From positions 52,276,747-52,340,746 of the forward strand of contig OU744721.1 of assembly GCA_916613615.1 (NCBI GenBank): a stretch of DNA of 64,000 nt, written 5' to 3'. This DNA comes from Steromphala cineraria (lineage: Eukaryota; Mollusca; Gastropoda; Trochida; Trochidae). The number at the start of each line of letters is the position of its first letter. The first letter of the stretch is position 1. A program made the position numbers and the translations under genes. The notes beneath the pieces were generated by a model. The model saw nothing but the letters and a program-made list of their open reading frames with translations. It was not told the origin of the DNA and made no database searches. Below, piece after piece: positions 25,261 to 38,635 of this stretch.

Positions 25261-28200
25261 GTTAGAACATAGTTGAATATAATTACCGTTCTAATGAATG
25301 GTCACAAAGTGATTTAAATTCGTTATACCTTTTACTTTCAGTTCAGACTTTGTTGTCAGTGAAATTCCGGTCAATTTGCCTAGTAGTGTTTTGAAAACTT
25401 GCCTTTGCTTGTAAACCTCTTGTGGATATATCTTTAAACCATATAGTTAACTAAATTTTTATGTTATGTTAATAAACTTGCGCATTGAAATGATGCCGTG
25501 TGTCTAAGAACAGGTTGTTGAATTAGAATTGAAGTCTAAGTCTACAATTTGCAAGGGAAATAGTTATGCACAAAAGGCAAATAGTTCAATGTTTTCTTAT
25601 TTAGCCTCAGGCTAATGAAACTTTGTAAATGACTTTTGAACACGCTAGAATTATCGTTTTTAATGTGAAAAAATGAAAAAGGTTTTAGCCTGAAAAGGTA
25701 AAAAAAAATTAATTAAACCAATAACATTGAAAGTTATTTATTTAGTTATTTCTTTGGATAGTCCGGGTCAAATATTATTTTAAAAAAAAAGATATATAAA
25801 TAAAAATCCAAAATTGTTTTTATATGATTTAAAACAAACAAACTTTTATTTTATGAAGAAAAATGGCACTTGGGAACTTGATTGGTTTGATATTGCGATA
25901 TCAAGATATAACGGAATATGAGAAAAACCTGAAATATATTTTGTTTAGACCCCCGTGCAGAAATGTCACCAGTTCAAACGCACGATAGTTTGACCAACAA
26001 GAGAAAAATACTGCTAAAATGTTGGTATGTCACGAAGCCAACTAAAGTAAATTTTCAAATTTGATGCATGATATTTTCTCTTGTTTTTAAACTTGTTTTT
26101 TATAATATGTTGCTTAGGTATATCTGTAGACAGGCAGTTAATTGAAGACCTTGGGCTTCTGCAAATGGTAATGCCTTGAAAATCAGCGTTACCCTTATAT
26201 TTATGCCATCGTAGATTTATGATTGATGCAACAAAAAAATTAAATCTCTAAATTCTATTTGGTCTAAACATATGTAATTAACTATATATCTTTATATGTC
26301 TTTCCCTTACATACTATACATTCTGTTGAAAAACATGATTGAAAATAGCGATTTCTACATTCATTGTGGGTGATCGGATCCAAAGAGGCTCTTAGTGTTA
26401 AGTGTAACATCATGTGTAAAAATTTTGCTCCAACTTATCTGAACCCCCTCCCCCCTCCCCAAAAAAAACCAACAAAAAAACCTCCGACAACGTAGTGTAA
26501 TAAAGACTGCTCCCTTGTCGTAAAAATTCCTAAATATTCATATATGTAGATTTATTCGATACTGCTTCAAGGAAGTTTAAAAATGAATATTAAAAGATCC
26601 GGAACACTGTTTTGGAAATCATATTTCTTTAAAGTTTTCCCATTAGATATTGGTGAATGTTGAATGCTGAATGCTGAATGCTGAATGCTGAATGCTGAAT
26701 GTATCACGTACATAGGATAACATCTCTTTACTCAACCCTTTGACCCGTAGTCGTTGAATAAATTATCATGTGAAAAACTACTGGCTGCCATTTTTGTGTG
26801 AACACAATATTTGCATTAGGTAAATAGATTTGCGCAGCGTGACCAAATATTGTACGATCGATTAAGGTCTCCTTTATGATGTTATTTAATGTTCTATTGT
26901 TTGAATAGATTGCCTAAGCATTGATAATCGTACTGTTAGTGAGATATTTTTATTTCTCTGAGAAAACGTGCTTAAGTGTCTTTAAGGAATCGTCAAAAAA
27001 GTATACCTTCTCCTCAAAGTCTCCCCAATTCACCCATAGTGTCTCCTGTCTACGCAAGAATTCATGAATGATTCCCACGTGCAGACTTTGAAACAAAACA
27101 GGCAATGAAATTTGCAAGTCGTTGATTTCCCTTGAAAGAGTGAAATTGACACACCGGCTGAAAGAAGCTCGCATATAAGTTGATTTCATGTGTGAAACCT
27201 TAAGGGACTTCAAACGTGCTCTTAATGCGTTATGTTGGGGACAATTGTTTTATTGATGCTTTGAAGTGGCTATGTTGTTACTTGAACTATTTCATTGAAT
27301 TATTGAGGATAGAAAAAGCTATTGAAATTCAAAGCATCAGAGGTATTTGTTGAATGTAAACTTAGAAGAAGAACCTTTTTGATTCGCCAGCTGTATCTGT
27401 CAATTCAAAAAAAGGCAATTTTTTAATCGAGTTTCAGAATTTCAGCGCTCATCAAGAGGTTAAAGTGACACTGAGTTTTTAGAATTTAAATTTCATTTGG
27501 CTTTGATGTGCGTAAAATATCATGTCTGCTAATTCAAGTCCAAATAGTATCACTCCATCGCTATTAACTGGTATGACAATAACTGGTTTTTAATGACGTC
27601 CAAATACATGTATAAAGCCAACATTAAACATTACATGTTACATATTTACAGGCGTTAAGACCTTTTAAAAGACAACCAACATTAACCTTCCTTATGTGGT
27701 CCTTTCTTCAAATCATCTGCATCTAACATGCAGGAAGCGCACGTGGAACATTGGTTCCATGTCAGAGTGCGTGCAATGCAGGGTATTGGCTTTCATGTGC
27801 TTCTCGTTGCTGTGCATTGTACTGACATGGAATTCATTTCAAGAGGGTCTTTGTGATATATATTTATTTCCACAAGAATATGTCTAACAGCGCCTCAAGG
27901 ATGTATACACGTCTTTGGACAAAACTATGTGATTCCTGTATTTAGTAACTATGTTTAACTTAAATCTACAAATTTACCAATGTTTACACATTTAAGGGAC
28001 GTCATTACCGTGGACAAATCTTGAAAAATTCTTTGACCGCACAAAATCTCGCTGACGTTCAGCATGAAACAGACATTTAGAAGACTACCTCCTCGTATAA
28101 GTTCGTCCTGACTTGTCCATGAAACATGTGGTGATTTTACTCCTCTTCATTTCCCATTTGATTATACACTTCAGTAACAAAGATTGTGATGTTCATTTGT

Positions 28201-28419
28201 TTCAATGGTTCTAATATTTATTAATTTAGACAATGTAGATACCTATATTGTGGTTTTTTATCACTTTAATTCTTTTTCTTAGGTTCATACATAGTTTTAC
28301 AGAGTAAATGTGGTCACATATTTTTACATTCACGATATAGTAGACATGTAAAGAATCAAGACGTTAAATTTATCTATGTGAAAAGGTTGTGGCACGATGA
28401 CCAAAAGGTGGAAAATCTA
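25261..28419. other. No recognisable gene
   Basis: AT-rich. Apart from the heptanucleotide repeat near 26653 and an A- and C-rich run near 26448-26480, nothing is identifiable. An 87-codon minus-strand frame at 26950-27213 has no family resemblance or splice context that I can support. Confidence 0.45.
26653..26702 (+). repeat. (GAATGCT)n heptanucleotide repeat
   Basis: About seven copies of GAATGCT; the first reads GAATGTT. Confidence 0.9.
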
Positions 28420-28990
28420 TTGTAGTTGCAGTTTGAAAAACAGTGAATTTGTCAGTATCATATAAGGAATGTAAGTATTTCTTCAATCCAGGGAAGTCTG
28501 GACGGATGTTAATGCATCTTTTACCGTAGATATAGTTTTGTTGTTGCGATTTTTATTAAATTTAGAACATCATTTCTTCTTTCTTTATATCCGAAACACT
28601 TGTGGTTCTTATCAAGATTTAGTTTAGTACCTGTATTGTATTCAATCCAGTCTTCTAACTTCTGCCACAACGTTTTCATATGTACACATTCAAAGAATAA
28701 ATGAACAGACTCGGTTTCAACATTACAAAATGTGCAAAGATCAGATTTAAAAAAATTGTAATTGTACAGGTCTTGTTGTGATACATCTGTGTATTATTTT
28801 ATATTGTAGCGATCTGAGATGTGTATTTACTGTTGTTCTGAAAGGTATATAATTGTAAGTTTTCCAAAGTTCTTCTGAAATATCAACGTCTATATCCCTT
28901 TACTGTTTAAGTTGGCTATTGAGTTTTGTTTGTAAATCATGTTTTCTTAGTAAGGTCGAGTAGAATATCTTGCACCCTTTAGATTCTTTA
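28420..28990 (-). mobile_element. Non-LTR retrotransposon (LINE) remnant, C-terminal end of the reverse-transcriptase polyprotein
   Basis: The minus strand translates, with frameshifts and a stop, to segments typical of the region after the reverse transcriptase in LINEs: ELWKTYNYIPFRTT, LRSLQYKIIHRCI, then CTFCNVETESVHLFFEC followed by LWQKLEDW, and near the end KRCINIRPDFPGLKKYLHS. The C-x2-C...H-x4-C pattern with HLFFEC is the usual C-terminal cysteine motif of these elements. The copy is 5'-truncated and inactive. Confidence 0.8.
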
Positions 28991-29371
28991 TAAAGATAAA
29001 TGTGTTCGTTTGCACGCATTCGCATGCTCAAAGCGCAACATATTATGACCCTGGTTAAAGCCAACCAAGACGGCCTTTTGCATGGTTTATTATCACATTT
29101 CTTTCATTTATCCGAAGTACTTTTTTAACGAATATTTTAACTATGATTCAGTTTGTAAGATGTCGATAATCATTCATGTATTATCTAATATTATTGGACA
29201 TTAACTAGAACTCAATAATGTGAATTATCTTTTATTTGTCCTCACATTTATTAGTTTATGATGTACATTCAAAACAACATTCACTACCATCATACAGATT
29301 TTAACCCTAGGTCGAGTAAAGAACTCACAGAGAAAAAATTAAAACCTAAACTAAGATAGGCTTGAATAAAG

Positions 29372-29402
29372 CTCTTCTTCTTCTTCTTCTTCTTCTTCTT
29401 CT
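29372..29402 (+). repeat. (TTC)n microsatellite
   Basis: About ten TTC triplets. Confidence 0.95.
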
Positions 29403-29449
29403 GTGTTAACGTTTCTTTTGACAACTGGTTAAGATAACTGATATTCTAA

Positions 29450-29512
29450 GACTCACCCGCCGCTAATGGCTGAAATATTGCCCAAGCGGGGTTAAGCATT
29501 AACTCACTAGTA
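29450..29512 (+). repeat. SINE-tail-like hairpin core, copy 1
   Basis: Contains CCGCTAATGGCTGAAATATT then GCCCAAGCGG, whose ends pair (CCGC with GCGG), and continues GTTAAGCATTAACTCACTAG. The same core is at 45568-45605 and, inverted, at 57341-57420 beside GTGAGTGAGTGA. I associate this kind of sequence with SINE 3' regions common in molluscs; that link is from memory. Confidence 0.6.
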
Positions 29513-29536
29513 AGATTCAATGGCGCAACACTTGCT

Positions 29537-29680
29537 TTAAAGGGGCAGTATCACGTTTTTAGGGGGTATATCAGGTGATGTCAGGAAAATGAAAATTAAT
29601 GGTTCAAATTGAAAGACAATGTATTTAAACTAAATAGAGCAGTAATAATTCAAATATATAACGTAACATTTAACCGTGAA
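29537..29680 (+). mobile_element. TTAA-MITE copy B1, 3'-truncated
   Basis: Starts TTAAAGGGGCAGTATCACG and keeps the family's first 140 bases, including GTGATGTCAGGAAAATG. It is then lost near 29680, shortly before the intact copy B2. Confidence 0.85.
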
Positions 29681-29711
29681 AAAAAACGCAGATAGGAATT
29701 AACTATCCTAG

Positions 29712-30075
29712 TTAAAGGGGCAATAGCACGTTTAAAAGGGGATATAAGGTGATGTCAGGAAAAATAAAAATTAATGGTTCCAATTGAAAGGCAATGTTTA
29801 TAAACTAAATGGAGCAGTAATAATTCAAATATATAACGTAAAGTTTAGCCATGCGATTCCTTTTTCTTACACTAAATGAATTAAAGGTGTTCACACAAAA
29901 TGGCTGCCAATGGATTTTATGTGAATCTTAATACTTTGTCCTCTGACTATGGATGATTGGTTTCTGTAATGAGATATTTGACACTGTCAAAATAATACAT
30001 TTAGCATTAAATTACAATCATCAGTGAAAATTTTAAAATATAAAATTATCAAAAAACGTGCTACTGACACTTTAA
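29712..30075 (+). mobile_element. TTAA-MITE copy B2, near full length
   Basis: TTAAAGGGGCAATAGCACG at the left and CGTGCTACTGACACTTTAA at the right, with all internal family landmarks. Length 364 including both TTAA ends. Confidence 0.93.
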
Positions 30076-30875
30076 AACCGACATCTTATACAAAGGCTTT
30101 TCTTTAGGATCACGATGTATGAAACGTTTCCATCAAATACTGATAACACTTTAGGAGCTTGTAAGTGATTACTGACATTTGATGACAAGTAACGTGTCAC
30201 CACACAATGTTAGAACACATGATTGTCAGATTCATTAACAGGTGATGAACAGATGCTTTTAGTGATCAAAGGAGAATAATTACCTAATTTCATGGTCAAT
30301 AGTCGACTTGTTTCCAAGCGAATTGTTGCTCTGTACGTAGTCACAAACCAGCTAAGTTTAAAGTGGGCAAGAAATCGGTAAGGTGACCTTAACTTCGGTT
30401 ACAGAATGTGTCAGACGGACATTCTGTTAATCTTTAGCTATTTTTCTATTCATATTCTATTTATATATTTTGCCTATTAAACGATAGAAATAGTTAATTC
30501 AAAAGCCTTACATATTTTTGGTAAACTGGTTTTAGAAATATTTTGGTAAAGGTTTGATTTTGTTATTTATAAACCTTACATAGTTTTGATATAACTGGGT
30601 TTAGAACTGTCACGTTATTGTTTTTATGCATATCAAACTGTTAAAATGTATTGATCATGTTTTCTTTTTATATTTATATATTTCTTTTTCAATAATAAAT
30701 ACATCAAAATTTGTAATGATATGTTTATGATACACGTCAAATCTGGTAATCTAAGTTTAAACTGAGTATATAACAATAAGTAAAAGACACATTTATGGAT
30801 GACAACTTCTTGTTTATTGTGGATCACAACGTTTCTGGGCTATTAATATATTCCATTCCTCTTCGTCAGGTGAAT

Positions 30876-31146
30876 GGGCATGCAAGGTGATGTCAAGAAA
30901 ATAGAAATTAATGGGTTCAATTGAAAGACAATGTATTAAAACTAAATGAAGTAGTAATGAATCAAATATATAATGTAAAGTTAATACATGAGATTCCTTT
31001 TGCTTACACAAGATTTATTAAAGGTTATGGATGATTGGTTTGTGTAACGAGATACCATCAACATAATACATTTAGCATTTACGCAAAATTTTCAGTGAAT
31101 AATTGAAAATAGAAGATTTCCAAAAATCGTGCTACTGCCCCTTTAA
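30876..31146 (+). mobile_element. TTAA-MITE copy C, 5'-truncated
   Basis: Begins within the family at GGTGATGTCAAGAAAATAG and ends CGTGCTACTGCCCCTTTAA. A truncated AACTTCTT-type element (30796-30875) abuts its left side. Its right TTAA is also the left TTAA of copy D. Confidence 0.88.
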
Positions 31147-31484
31147 AGGGGCAGTAGCACGTTTTTTGATAATTTTATATTTTAAAATTTTCACTTATAA
31201 TCTAAGTAAATGCCTAATGTATTATATTGACAGTGTCAACAATCACATTACACAAGCCAATCACTCATAGTCAGAGGACAAAGTATGAGGATTCACATAA
31301 AATCCATTGGCGACCATTTTTTTGTGAACACCTTTAATTCATTTTTGTAAGAACCTTACGTTATATATTTGAATTATTTCTGCTCCATTTAGTTCAAATA
31401 AATTGTCTACATTTGGAACCATTTATTTTCATTTTCCTGACATCACCTTATATTCCCCCTTAAAACGTGCTACTGCCCCTTTAA
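31143..31484 (-). mobile_element. TTAA-MITE copy D, head to head with copy C
   Basis: Full-length copy in the opposite orientation to C. It runs from TTAAAGGGGCAGTAGCACG to CGTGCTACTGCCCCTTTAA. C and D share one TTAA (31143-31146). Confidence 0.92.
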
Positions 31485-32076
31485 ACCGTGTTTACGTCAT
31501 ATCAACCTCTAGGCAAAGTCTACAAGGAAACTATTGCTTCCATATGAAGTACCATCTTGCATTATTTTTAGTCCAGGCGTTTTACATGTCAGTTTATTAA
31601 TGCTAGTCTGGTTTTGTAACCTAAAATGTAATTCAACAATTTAAAATTAAAAATCGACACAATTTACAACTTAGTACACCCTTCAAAGTAACTTCTTTAG
31701 AAAAAAAACCCCATTTTTGTTCCACCACTCTGTTCTCTTCAAGTTACAACCCATTGACCACTGCAACTGACAAATTACACCGAGATGTTATAAGGGACAT
31801 ACAAAATTGTTCAAGCTAAATTGTTTTTGGAATGTTAAAACGTCTAATATATGGTGAGGATAAGACCCCAAGGATAATAAAAAACAATTCTTTTAAAAAA
31901 TAATTCAAAGATCTCTTTTTTATTACACCAGTAGTAGAGTGGATTTTTATCGATATCCAACTTCTTATTTTACAGAATTGCAACGATTTTATGTAGACCA
32001 TAGGTTGTCGATCACGTTCATCACGTTTGCCTGTTTTAATTGTAATCCTCACTGTTGGACATCACTTTATGACCTG

Positions 32077-32200
32077 GGCCTCCTTTCTCAAAGCAACCTT
32101 AACTAAGGCTGGCCTTAACTCCCATTCTATAACCTTGCACTAAGGCTACCTTAAGGACTCACGATCACCTTAAATTAGGGCTTTGTGAAAGGATGCCCTG
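32077..32200. mobile_element. Small palindromic MITE
   Basis: CCTTTCTCAAAGCAACCTTAA at the left is mirrored by AGGGCTTTGTGAAAGG at the right, with CTAAGG and CCTTAA repeats between. About 120 bp, no coding capacity. Confidence 0.6.
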
Positions 32201-32221
32201 TATCATAACACCAGAACCATT

Positions 32222-32600
32222 CTCTCCCCAAGAGGAAGCTCAAGTCATCAAAAATATAATCTGTTTCAATACGAGCCATTGGCGGACAATTCTCTCCCAA
32301 AAGAGGTAGATCAAGTCTTGAAATGGTGATTCAACATCTGTTCGCCGAATTTGTGGGCTAGAAAGAGAGTTTCGTGATTAGCAAATACAACGCTGTTCAA
32401 AAGTCATCATTTGGACTTCTGAATAATGGCAAAGACCTTGTGGGGATAACCACATTTCCATGCGGCAGTGTTTAATTGCCTAAAAGTTTTTAAATGATTC
32501 GTGATGCAAATATTTGCCGGGGAAAACTGTCTAAAACCAGGGATATGATCTTATTGGAATGTAGGTTAGATCACATCTCATGACCCCATCTACCGCTGTT
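32222..32600 (+). repeat. Dispersed repeat, copy 2 (partner at 20311-20650)
   Basis: See the phrases listed for the partner copy. A CCATT...ATTCTCTCCC segment appears twice here (near 32218 and 32278), so this copy has a small internal duplication at its left end. Confidence 0.6.
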
Positions 32601-33479
32601 GGGAAAGGATGTCATCAGACTAGACACCTGACTGAATTCAACAAAATATAATCAGCGACACTTATTCAAAAGTAATGACTATTAAATCTTCAACCATTTC
32701 CGAATGATTCGTAAGACATCGGCATTTTTTTTTTGAATATTCGCTTTGCGCTGTGCACTTTGCACTTTGGATGTACGTAAATTTACATCTGAATCATGAC
32801 GTAGTCCTCGTGAAAACTATCTAACTTTTCATGCAGTTCTCATGTGTTTTCATAGAAAATTTTAGATAGTTTGAGGTGCAGTGTTTTCGCCGCTAGGTGA
32901 ATGTGCCGAAAACCCATTAACAGCTCGTATAGCAACAGTGGTTAGATCAGGATCAAGACTTGAGCTGCCAAAGTGTGGGCAGGAAATGTACCATCATCCG
33001 AAACTTGTACATATAAAACATGTACATATCCATACAGACGATATACACATAGGATCAAAGCCAAATTACCTTTCGATAGAATCCAAAATAATCAAAGATC
33101 GGTTCACTACGGTTTCATTTAAAACTAGGAAAAATAAATGTTTTTCATTTGCACACCAAAAAAACGTCTCGCGAAATCATCACCACAGAGGCTGTGTTTC
33201 CATTGAAATCAAATGGCACGAGATAAAACTACTCTCATGGTAGTCTCTAGTCTTTCAGCTTTCTTATTTGAACATAAACATGGAAAATGTTTTTGGCTCT
33301 ATATACCAGCGCTACACGATCATTTATCAAAATATCATCAGTATCTATACATGGAGGAAGGTAATTTATCTGTCTTTGATTCTGTGAATATCCCAACGGA
33401 ATTTTTTTCACCCTGAACCGTAAGACAAACTAGTGGTAATTATTACGTGATTAAGATTCCTTGACTTATTGACGTATAA

Positions 33480-33840
33480 TACACAGATGACAATTTTCAG
33501 CTGATTTCAACTTTTTTAAGATTGCCCTTACTGTAGTTTTAGTCATAAATGACCGTCCAGGAACCTAAATTCAGTATTTCAGCTGTTTTCAAAATCACCA
33601 TAATAAGTTGGATGTTGGACCTTGGACGCATTGTTGCGTAAGATCCCTTAACTTATCATTATTATTATTCAGCTGTTTTGAGATTTCCATACTATAGTTT
33701 TATTCATAAATGCCCATCCAGGAACCTTAATATCATGCATTTCAGCTGTCTTTCAAAAGCACCATTGTCATCCCTGATAAGTAAGTCAGTGTTCCAATGT
33801 TGGACCTTGGACGCATTGTTGTCTGCAAAACCATTCCCTT
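33480..33840 (+). repeat. Diverged tandem duplication, unit about 175 bp
   Basis: Both copies contain TAGTTTTA(G/T)TCATAAATG, CC(G/A)TCCAGGAACCT(A/T)AA, CATTTCAGCTGT (TATTTCAGCTGT in the first) and TGTTGGACCTTGGACGCATT then GTTG, in this order. The first copy spans about 33490-33645, the second 33665-33825. Confidence 0.75.
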
Positions 33841-34679
33841 GAAACACATAGTTCAATGATCCTTACGTGCAGACTATAAAGTAGACTGCAATTACTGTTC
33901 GAGCTTGATTAAACATATATGAAGGAAACCATCTATAGACTAGAACTAGTGATTAATTATGTCTGGGCAATAAATAACGAATAAATTGTGAAGAAATCTT
34001 TTGTGATGATTGTTATAGCAAGATTGTCTTCCGGGCAATGTTATAACATGTCTTCTTGTAAATGGAGTTGATTATCGTTTCTCAACTATGATATCAAAAA
34101 ATTGATGTAAGTTAATGTTCAGGATTTTGTGATATCAGGTGTAAAATAAGGTTACGTTGATGCGTATTGGTCGCTGGATAAAAGCTCTGTGAAGGTGATG
34201 TTCGAAATGAAATGTGATGTCCCTGTCAAGGGAGTGATGACGTTGACAACCAACACCTACAAGACAATAAATTCGAATATTTGTCAAAAACTTTATATAC
34301 AATATGGGTAATGATTATCCATAATAATAATCCACATTCTTCAGATCCATCAAGTCGTAGAGCGTTCGCTTGTCAATTTCGGCGTTATGCTCAAAACGGG
34401 TTTATTGAGTTTAATTGTATATTTTCTCGATTATATGCTCATTGCTTCCCAAAAACAATGTTAATTGTGATCATGATCTGTCATTCTGGAAATGATGTAT
34501 TATATCGGCTCTAACTCACTAAAGATCTCATCCGGCCTAAAGTGGAAACTCAAGTGATTTGAGTTCTCAAAGAGCAACAACGTGATTATTATATAAATCA
34601 CAAACGTACTGTTTTGCTTTTAAAGGTACGTAGTCATTATAAATGATATAAATTTTTAAAATCTAACATATTCATCATT

Positions 34680-34768
34680 AACATTAGCAACATTTAGCAT
34701 TAACTTACAATTATCAGTGAAAAATGTGAAATATAAAATTATCAAAAAACGTGCTACTGCCCCTTTAA
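34680..34768 (+). mobile_element. TTAA-MITE copy E, 3' fragment
   Basis: Only the last 90 bases of the family remain: CATTTAGCATTAACTTACAA, then TTATCAAAAAACGTGCTACT and GCCCCTTTAA. Confidence 0.85.
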
Positions 34769-35589
34769 GATACATTCCCTCAAAACCTTCCTATTGTCAG
34801 GATTCAACGTTTATTGGCACATGATACTTTACGATATTTCGAAAGTCGAATGACGCTATTAATAAAGGTTGGCATAGGTGACCGTTAACAACTCACGGAG
34901 TGGCTCTTTAAACCTCGGTTGGAAAGACTTTTCTTTGAATCTATACACATTTTGATTTGTATTCATGTTATTTTACACCATTGCATTGGTTGTCAGGTCA
35001 CACCCTAATTTCCAACAGTTTCATAAAACCGTAAGCATTGCAATCTTTGGTCTTCTTCCTGGCCTATGTACATAAATAAGGGGAAAATCGTCTTATTCGG
35101 CTCTCTTGGGAAAGATTAACTTGATTGCGTTAATAAGATGGCGTAGTTTCACATATGTCCAGATTTACATCCCTCGTATGATATCCTATGGTTTGCACAT
35201 TCTTATTAACAATAAATTTCCAAGTACCCAAGGGATACCTTAACTGATGCTCTATGGTATTCTATGCCGTGTGTGTTGAACATTTGGTGAATGATTTGCA
35301 GTACACAGACATGCTGATTTACTGCAACTGGACTCTTCTCCATGTCCGGTGTTAGAATATGCCCGAAGGGACGGTAGAGTGACAACTTATTACAATGAGT
35401 CCTCATACATTAACTTCAGACGTACATGTAGTGGTAACAAATTCTCCTAGATTTTCCAATTAAATCCACGTTTCACGAATTTCAGACAATGATTTTAAGA
35501 TCGTGTCACATAGTTACTCGACGTTTCCAATGGATGTGAATTGTTTATGCAATAATTACATTGGTCATATCTTATCTATCTTTTTAACG

Positions 35590-35855
35590 AATCCAGGACA
35601 ATTTCCCCCCGGAGAAAATCCCCCAGGACAAAATCCCCAGTGACTGAAAACTTGTTAGATCTGTTAAAATTGTTGATTAGTAAAGAAATAAACATTTATA
35701 AACATGTCTCATTTGGGTTTTATCATTATTTTCTTTTGAGGGGGGTTTTGTCCATAGGGGTTTTTGTCCGGGGGGAAATTGACCTACATGACCTTTTTTA
35801 GGGAGGTTTTGTCCGGGGGGATTTTATCCGGGGGGAAATTGTCCGGTTACCCTTT
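35590..35855. mobile_element. Inverted-repeat element with GGACAATTTCCCCCCGG ends
   Basis: The left end reads GGACAATTTCCCCCCGGAGA then AAATCCCCC. The right end on the minus strand reads GGACAATTTCCCCCCGGATA then AAATCCCCCC. Internal G-runs repeat the GGTTTTGTCCGGGGGG motif several times. Non-coding, MITE-like; no clear target duplication. Confidence 0.65.
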
Positions 35856-37247
35856 TGAACCAATGTATTTGAAATGTATAATCAATACTTACATTAGTCA
35901 ATTTTGAAATTTTCAACCCTCTTATAATGTAAAAATTAGTAAACATTTAAATGAGGTCTATCGTTTCTATATTCTGGTTTATACAAATTATCTATCATAT
36001 ATAATATAAAAATATCATTAATTGAACCTTGAAAGAGTCAATCAGAAACACTGTCATTACTTGCGTCAATCCGTAAAAACAGACTTTGAAGTACGGTACT
36101 TGTTTTCTAGTATTGACTCTCGGCTTCGCCTCATGCCAATATAACCTCGGACCTTAAAATTGGTAAATACGGAAATGCTTTTTTTTATATAAAATTGTAA
36201 AAATAAGTTTATAGAGTAAGAAAATGAGTTGTTGACACTTTGCTTTATGTTACTAAGGTAAATGGGAATGAAATCAGCATGCATGTCAAGAAGTCAATGA
36301 TTATTTACGTGTATAAACCGAATAGAAAAGTTCAGCATGACCATAATGCAAGACAAACATTTGACCACCTACGACTATCAGTGAAGTTGATTTGGAACTG
36401 TCATGTCTACCACATTAATAGACCAGAAATAGTAATTGTGATTTATTGGCGAACTCATTGGTAGAAGAATAGACATAATGTTTAATCACGTTTATTAAAA
36501 AGGTGTAATTGTCTTCGAGATTACATCCCACGTAGACCTCGTCGTCCATGGCAACAATTCATAAAAGAGTCCTGTTCATTATCGATATGGGGAACTCTTA
36601 GACCAAAGAGTCCTGACATCTGATGAAAAGACACTTTTGTAAACCTTTCCTACACAAGGTTTAAAACAATTGATCAACAACATAGACATGGAAGTGTACT
36701 GAGCGTATCAATAATCAAATAAAACCAGCTTTAAAACAATCATAAAATTACATGTTTGCTTGAATCAAAATAATAAAGTCACTTAACAAGAAAAACCTTT
36801 AAAAAAGGCAGGGTTGATGCCACAGATGAAGGTTGTGATTAGTTGACCAATTTGGGTGATAAGTGAACAGTAACAACACTGGGTACCAGCACAAAATATT
36901 AGCACGAGTATTGATCAATCAATCAAAGTTAATTTCACAAAATTAATTTTTATCAACATGAGTTTATGAAAAAAAAAATTAACTTTTATCAACGAGTGTT
37001 GGTTTATTTTATATCAAAAGACACGAGGGTGATATTCTATTTATCATCCAAAGTCACTCTTTTTCACATCTCAGAGAAAAAATTTACATCTCTGAACACA
37101 ACTATACTAGATTTTCAAAACAGTGGGACAGCGTTGACAATGACAGGATATTGTGCAAAATGTACTGCCAAAACGATATCTCCTAAGCCATGATGGTTAA
37201 TTATTAACAGGAGTATTAAAGATACTAAAAAACAAAATATTCTCCGA

Positions 37248-37325
37248 TCATCTGACGGGATTCGATCCCGGATCCTTATGATCCGAAGTCGAAAGCGTTA
37301 TCCACTGAGTAAGCAGGCCTGATAG
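37248..37325 (-). repeat. tRNA-Arg-like pseudogene or SINE head
   Basis: The minus strand reads GCTTACTCAGTGGATAACGC (A-box), then GACTTCGGATCA with a TCG anticodon-like loop, then GGGATCGAATCCCG (B-box). It resembles tRNA-Arg(TCG). The anticodon stem has mismatches and the acceptor ends do not pair, so I call it a tRNA-derived relic and not a functional tRNA gene. Confidence 0.6.
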
Positions 37326-38635
37326 CTAACGTTTGGAACCAACGATATATGTCATATTCTAAATATAGCACGCGTCATTTTCAGTAGCTCTGGTGATAAA
37401 TACATGTTTTCGACGTAACCATTTAGTGACATCGTTAATTATAACTTGTAACGTGGTAATAAATGTTCCACCTATTAGTAAACATTAGTCTTATTTCAAT
37501 GTCACCAGCGTACTTACAGAAACATTCCTTTTAATTCGCGCGGCGAGCAAAATTAGCGGAATTAAATCGCTTGGGTTATAAAAAAATGGATTTTGCGATT
37601 ATTGAATGCAAAATAAGGCTCCTATCTAGAACAAATGTAGACTCGTCTTCATATGAAATTGTTTTTGATTGACTCTGTTAACATTTATCAGCGTTTTGAA
37701 TATGAAATATTATTACTCTTTAATAGAAACCTCTGTCGTAACGGGTCTTAGACAGGTCTTCAAAAATCAAAACCGAAATGGACAACCTGTGAAACTTTGT
37801 CTTGAAGGAGGCTTATATTCATGGACTGCACGAAGTTTGTAAGCCCAAAACATTTACATCGTGCCTTGCGCTGTGACACGCAAAAAGCACGTGACTCTTG
37901 TAGAAAGAAAATATTAGATATACTGCTAAAAAAAGAAACGCACTGCCAATATTTTTAATTCAACCTTTGTTAAATGAATCATACGCTTAAATCCACGCAG
38001 TATGTCTGTGATTATCATTTTTCAAAGCTTTAATCTTTTGTCATTGAAAATGTGTTTCAAGGATGCAATGCAATCTGCTTATTTTGATAAAGTCAATAAA
38101 GCACGAAATTGAAAAGATAAACGTGTTTGCTGTTGCAAACACATTAACAACACGTTTTAATCAAAACCGGGGGTTCTGGTTGTTTGAAAATCAATTGATA
38201 ATTGTTAATTTTGAAGTTAAATTATGGCTTCACTTATACTAAAGTCAAACAGAACAATTTCGACAGTTGTTTGTAAAGGAATGTGTTCCTGGGTACATTA
38301 AAGAGGGTTTTACATTAGTTTCCACAGAATTGAAAAACAATTGATTTCCCTGGTCAATGAAGACTTTGGATGACCACGCCCATCTGGGATACAACTTTAT
38401 GTTTTCGTTACTTATCAAACATGCTAGGGAGGTTTGGGGAAAAATGCAGAACATTTAAGGACATTCTAACAGGACTTTTGTTTGGAACGCGAAAGTATAC
38501 ATAAAGTGCCTATTTAGGATCTTTTTCAGCCATGCGGTTCAATGTTTGAGTAGTATATAATACACAAGTCATATTTGAGAAAGATAAATTTCATCATTGA
38601 ATATCATTCTAGAAGTGGAATTAAGGTAAGCTTCC

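Noticed and set aside
26950..27213. 87-codon minus-strand frame
   Set aside because: No signal peptide, domain, conserved neighbour or splice signal; its length is within chance for this window.
32881..33243. 120-codon plus-strand frame (HIKHVHIHTDDIHIG)
   Set aside because: The His-rich stretch comes from a CATATA-like simple sequence. No family resemblance, no supporting exon structure.
37248..37325. Functional tRNA-Arg(TCG) gene
   Set aside because: A- and B-boxes and a TCG loop are present, but the anticodon stem is mismatched and the acceptor ends do not pair.
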